This document shows positions 4,482 through 5,536 of a stretch of 5,536 nt of DNA, one piece after another. Origin of the DNA: Nitrospinota bacterium (GTDB lineage Bacteria; UBA8248); NCBI GenBank assembly GCA_003506735.1, contig DNYS01000183.1, positions 45,838-51,373 of the forward strand, read 5' to 3'. A program made the position numbers and the translations under genes. Below the pieces are notes generated by a model. The model did no database searches. It saw only the letters and a program-made list of their open reading frames with translations, and was not told the origin of the DNA. How positions within the stretch are numbered: the first letter of the stretch is position 1; each line of letters begins with the position of its first letter.

Positions 4482-5536
4482 CTAGAACCCGAGCTCACCC
4501 GGGAAGTAATGCTCGAAAGCCAGTTTGTAGTCCGCCGCGTTGAGAATCTCGTAGTAGGCCGCCCGGTGCGAGAATTCTTTTTGCGATTTCAGGACTTTCT
4601 TGAAGAACGGATCTTTCTCAAGGTCCACAATGATCTCGTCCCAGGCTTTGAGCTGATCGTTCATGATGCCCTGGGGCGTGCGGTACACATTGACCTTGGC
4701 CACTTTCTTCAGCCACTGGAGGTCTTTGGAATACTGATCGTAAGCCATCCACAGATTGGCGGAGGAGGCCGCCTCGGCCGAATACCGAAGAATCGCCCGA
4801 TGCTCCTTGGAGAGTTTGTTGAACGTCGTCTTGTTGAAGATGATCTCGAAGAACTCTGCCGCCTGATGGTAGCTGCCCATCATGTAGATCTTGGATACGT
4901 CGTGGGCGCCGAAGTCCTTGTCCGCCGTCGGGTTATTGTACTCGAACGCCTCGATGACGCCGCGCTCGAGCGCCGGGACGATTTCGCCGCCGGGCAGCTG
5001 GGTCACCTTCAGGCCCATCCGCTGCATCAGGTCGGCCGCGAGTCCCACCGTGCGGTATTTGAGGCCCACCATGTCCTTGGAGGAGTTGATTTTTTTCTTG
5101 AACCAGCCGAGGGGCTGGGTCGGCATCGGCATGCAGAAGAAGCCGACGGTGTTGAGTCCCAGGTTCGCGATGAGCTCGTTATAAAGCTCGAGGCCGCCGC
5201 CGTTGTACATCCAGGCCAGGGTGTGGTGAGCGTTCTGTCCGAAAACGGGCCCGGTGCCGAACAACGAGGCGACCTTGCTCTTCCCGTACCAGTACACCGA
5301 CACCTGATGGCCCGCATCGAGAATGCCCTTGTGCACGGCGTCCTGGACCCGGAAGGCCTTCACGACCGCGCCGGATACCAGATAGTCGATCTTCAGGCTT
5401 CCGCCCGACATCTCGTTGACCCGGGTGACGTACTGTTTCGCCATCGTGTTGAAAACGCTCTTCGAGCCCCAGGCACCCTGCATCTTCAGGCGCACCGGCT
5501 TGGCCCGCGCGACATTGGGGAACCCCAGCGTCGCAC
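4482..5536 (-). CDS. dctP: TRAP transporter solute-binding protein (DctP, FcbT1/TakP-like), 5' end outside the window
   Basis: This is the periplasmic substrate-binding subunit, which captures an organic anion and delivers it to DctQM. The visible part is 350 residues. The frame stays open to the right edge, so the GTG at 5495 is not a real start. Upstream of it the code reads ATLGFPNVARAKP, which looks like the end of a signal peptide with probable cleavage after ARA; the n-region, Sec or Tat, is not visible. Numbered from that GTG codon, the family's central region is present. GLKYRTVG at 144-151 supplies the Arg (148) that in TRAP proteins usually contacts the substrate carboxylate. LPGGEIVPALERGVIEAFEYNNP at 167-189 is a strong match to the FcbT1/TakP (COG4663) branch. 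DPFFKKVLKSQKEF and the end YYEILNAADYKLAFEHYFPGELGF also fit that branch. The substrate remains unknown. The stop is TAG at 4482. Confidence 0.93.
   Translation of the reverse strand, partial: ATLGFPNVARAKPVRLKMQGAWGSKSVFNTMAKQYVTRVNEMSGGSLKIDYLVSGAVVKAFRVQDAVHKGILDAGHQVSVYWYGKSKVASLFGTGPVFGQNAHHTLAWMYNGGGLELYNELIANLGLNTVGFFCMPMPTQPLGWFKKKINSSKDMVGLKYRTVGLAADLMQRMGLKVTQLPGGEIVPALERGVIEAFEYNNPTADKDFGAHDVSKIYMMGSYHQAAEFFEIIFNKTTFNKLSKEHRAILRYSAEAASSANLWMAYDQYSKDLQWLKKVAKVNVYRTPQGIMNDQLKAWDEIIVDLEKDPFFKKVLKSQKEFSHRAAYYEILNAADYKLAFEHYFPGELGF

Noticed and set aside
5493..5495. GTG as the start of dctP
   Set aside because: The frame continues to the window edge and the residues before the GTG look like the end of a signal peptide, so the true start is outside the window.

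Overview
The window looks like chromosomal DNA from a Gram-negative bacterium. It is moderately GC-rich and compactly coded, and it carries a periplasmic-binding-protein-dependent TRAP transporter, which only makes sense with a periplasm. I cannot name the lineage from the sequence; an environmental proteobacterial or related uncultured group is a guess.

Most of the window (about 664-5536) is one minus-strand gene cluster, read right to left. It starts with a TRAP substrate-binding protein (dctP, whose 5' end runs off the right edge), then the small permease dctQ, the large permease dctM, a stand-alone amidase-signature hydrolase, and a 58-residue two-helix membrane protein at 664-840. dctQ and dctM overlap by ATGA and are probably translationally coupled. 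The other junctions (dctP-dctQ, dctM-amidase, amidase-small gene) each contain a GC-rich inverted repeat, the largest being a 14-bp stem behind dctP. The transporter resembles the FcbT/TakP ('mannitol/chloroaromatic', alpha-keto acid) branch of TRAP systems. A natural reading is that it imports an organic anion and that the cytoplasmic amidase hydrolyses an amide or related compound linked to that substrate. The actual substrate cannot be read from the sequence.

At the left end, on the plus strand and convergent with the cluster, is a 193-residue protein. It has one N-terminal transmembrane helix and a C-terminal HExxHxxG zinc-protease motif resembling the small zincin family usually called DUF1025/Zincin_1. 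It is probably functionally separate from the transporter operon.

No tRNA, rRNA, CRISPR array, insertion sequence or attachment site was seen. The window is largely ordinary metabolic and transport DNA. The points most worth a second look are the small membrane gene, the membrane-anchored zincin and the inter-cistronic hairpins.
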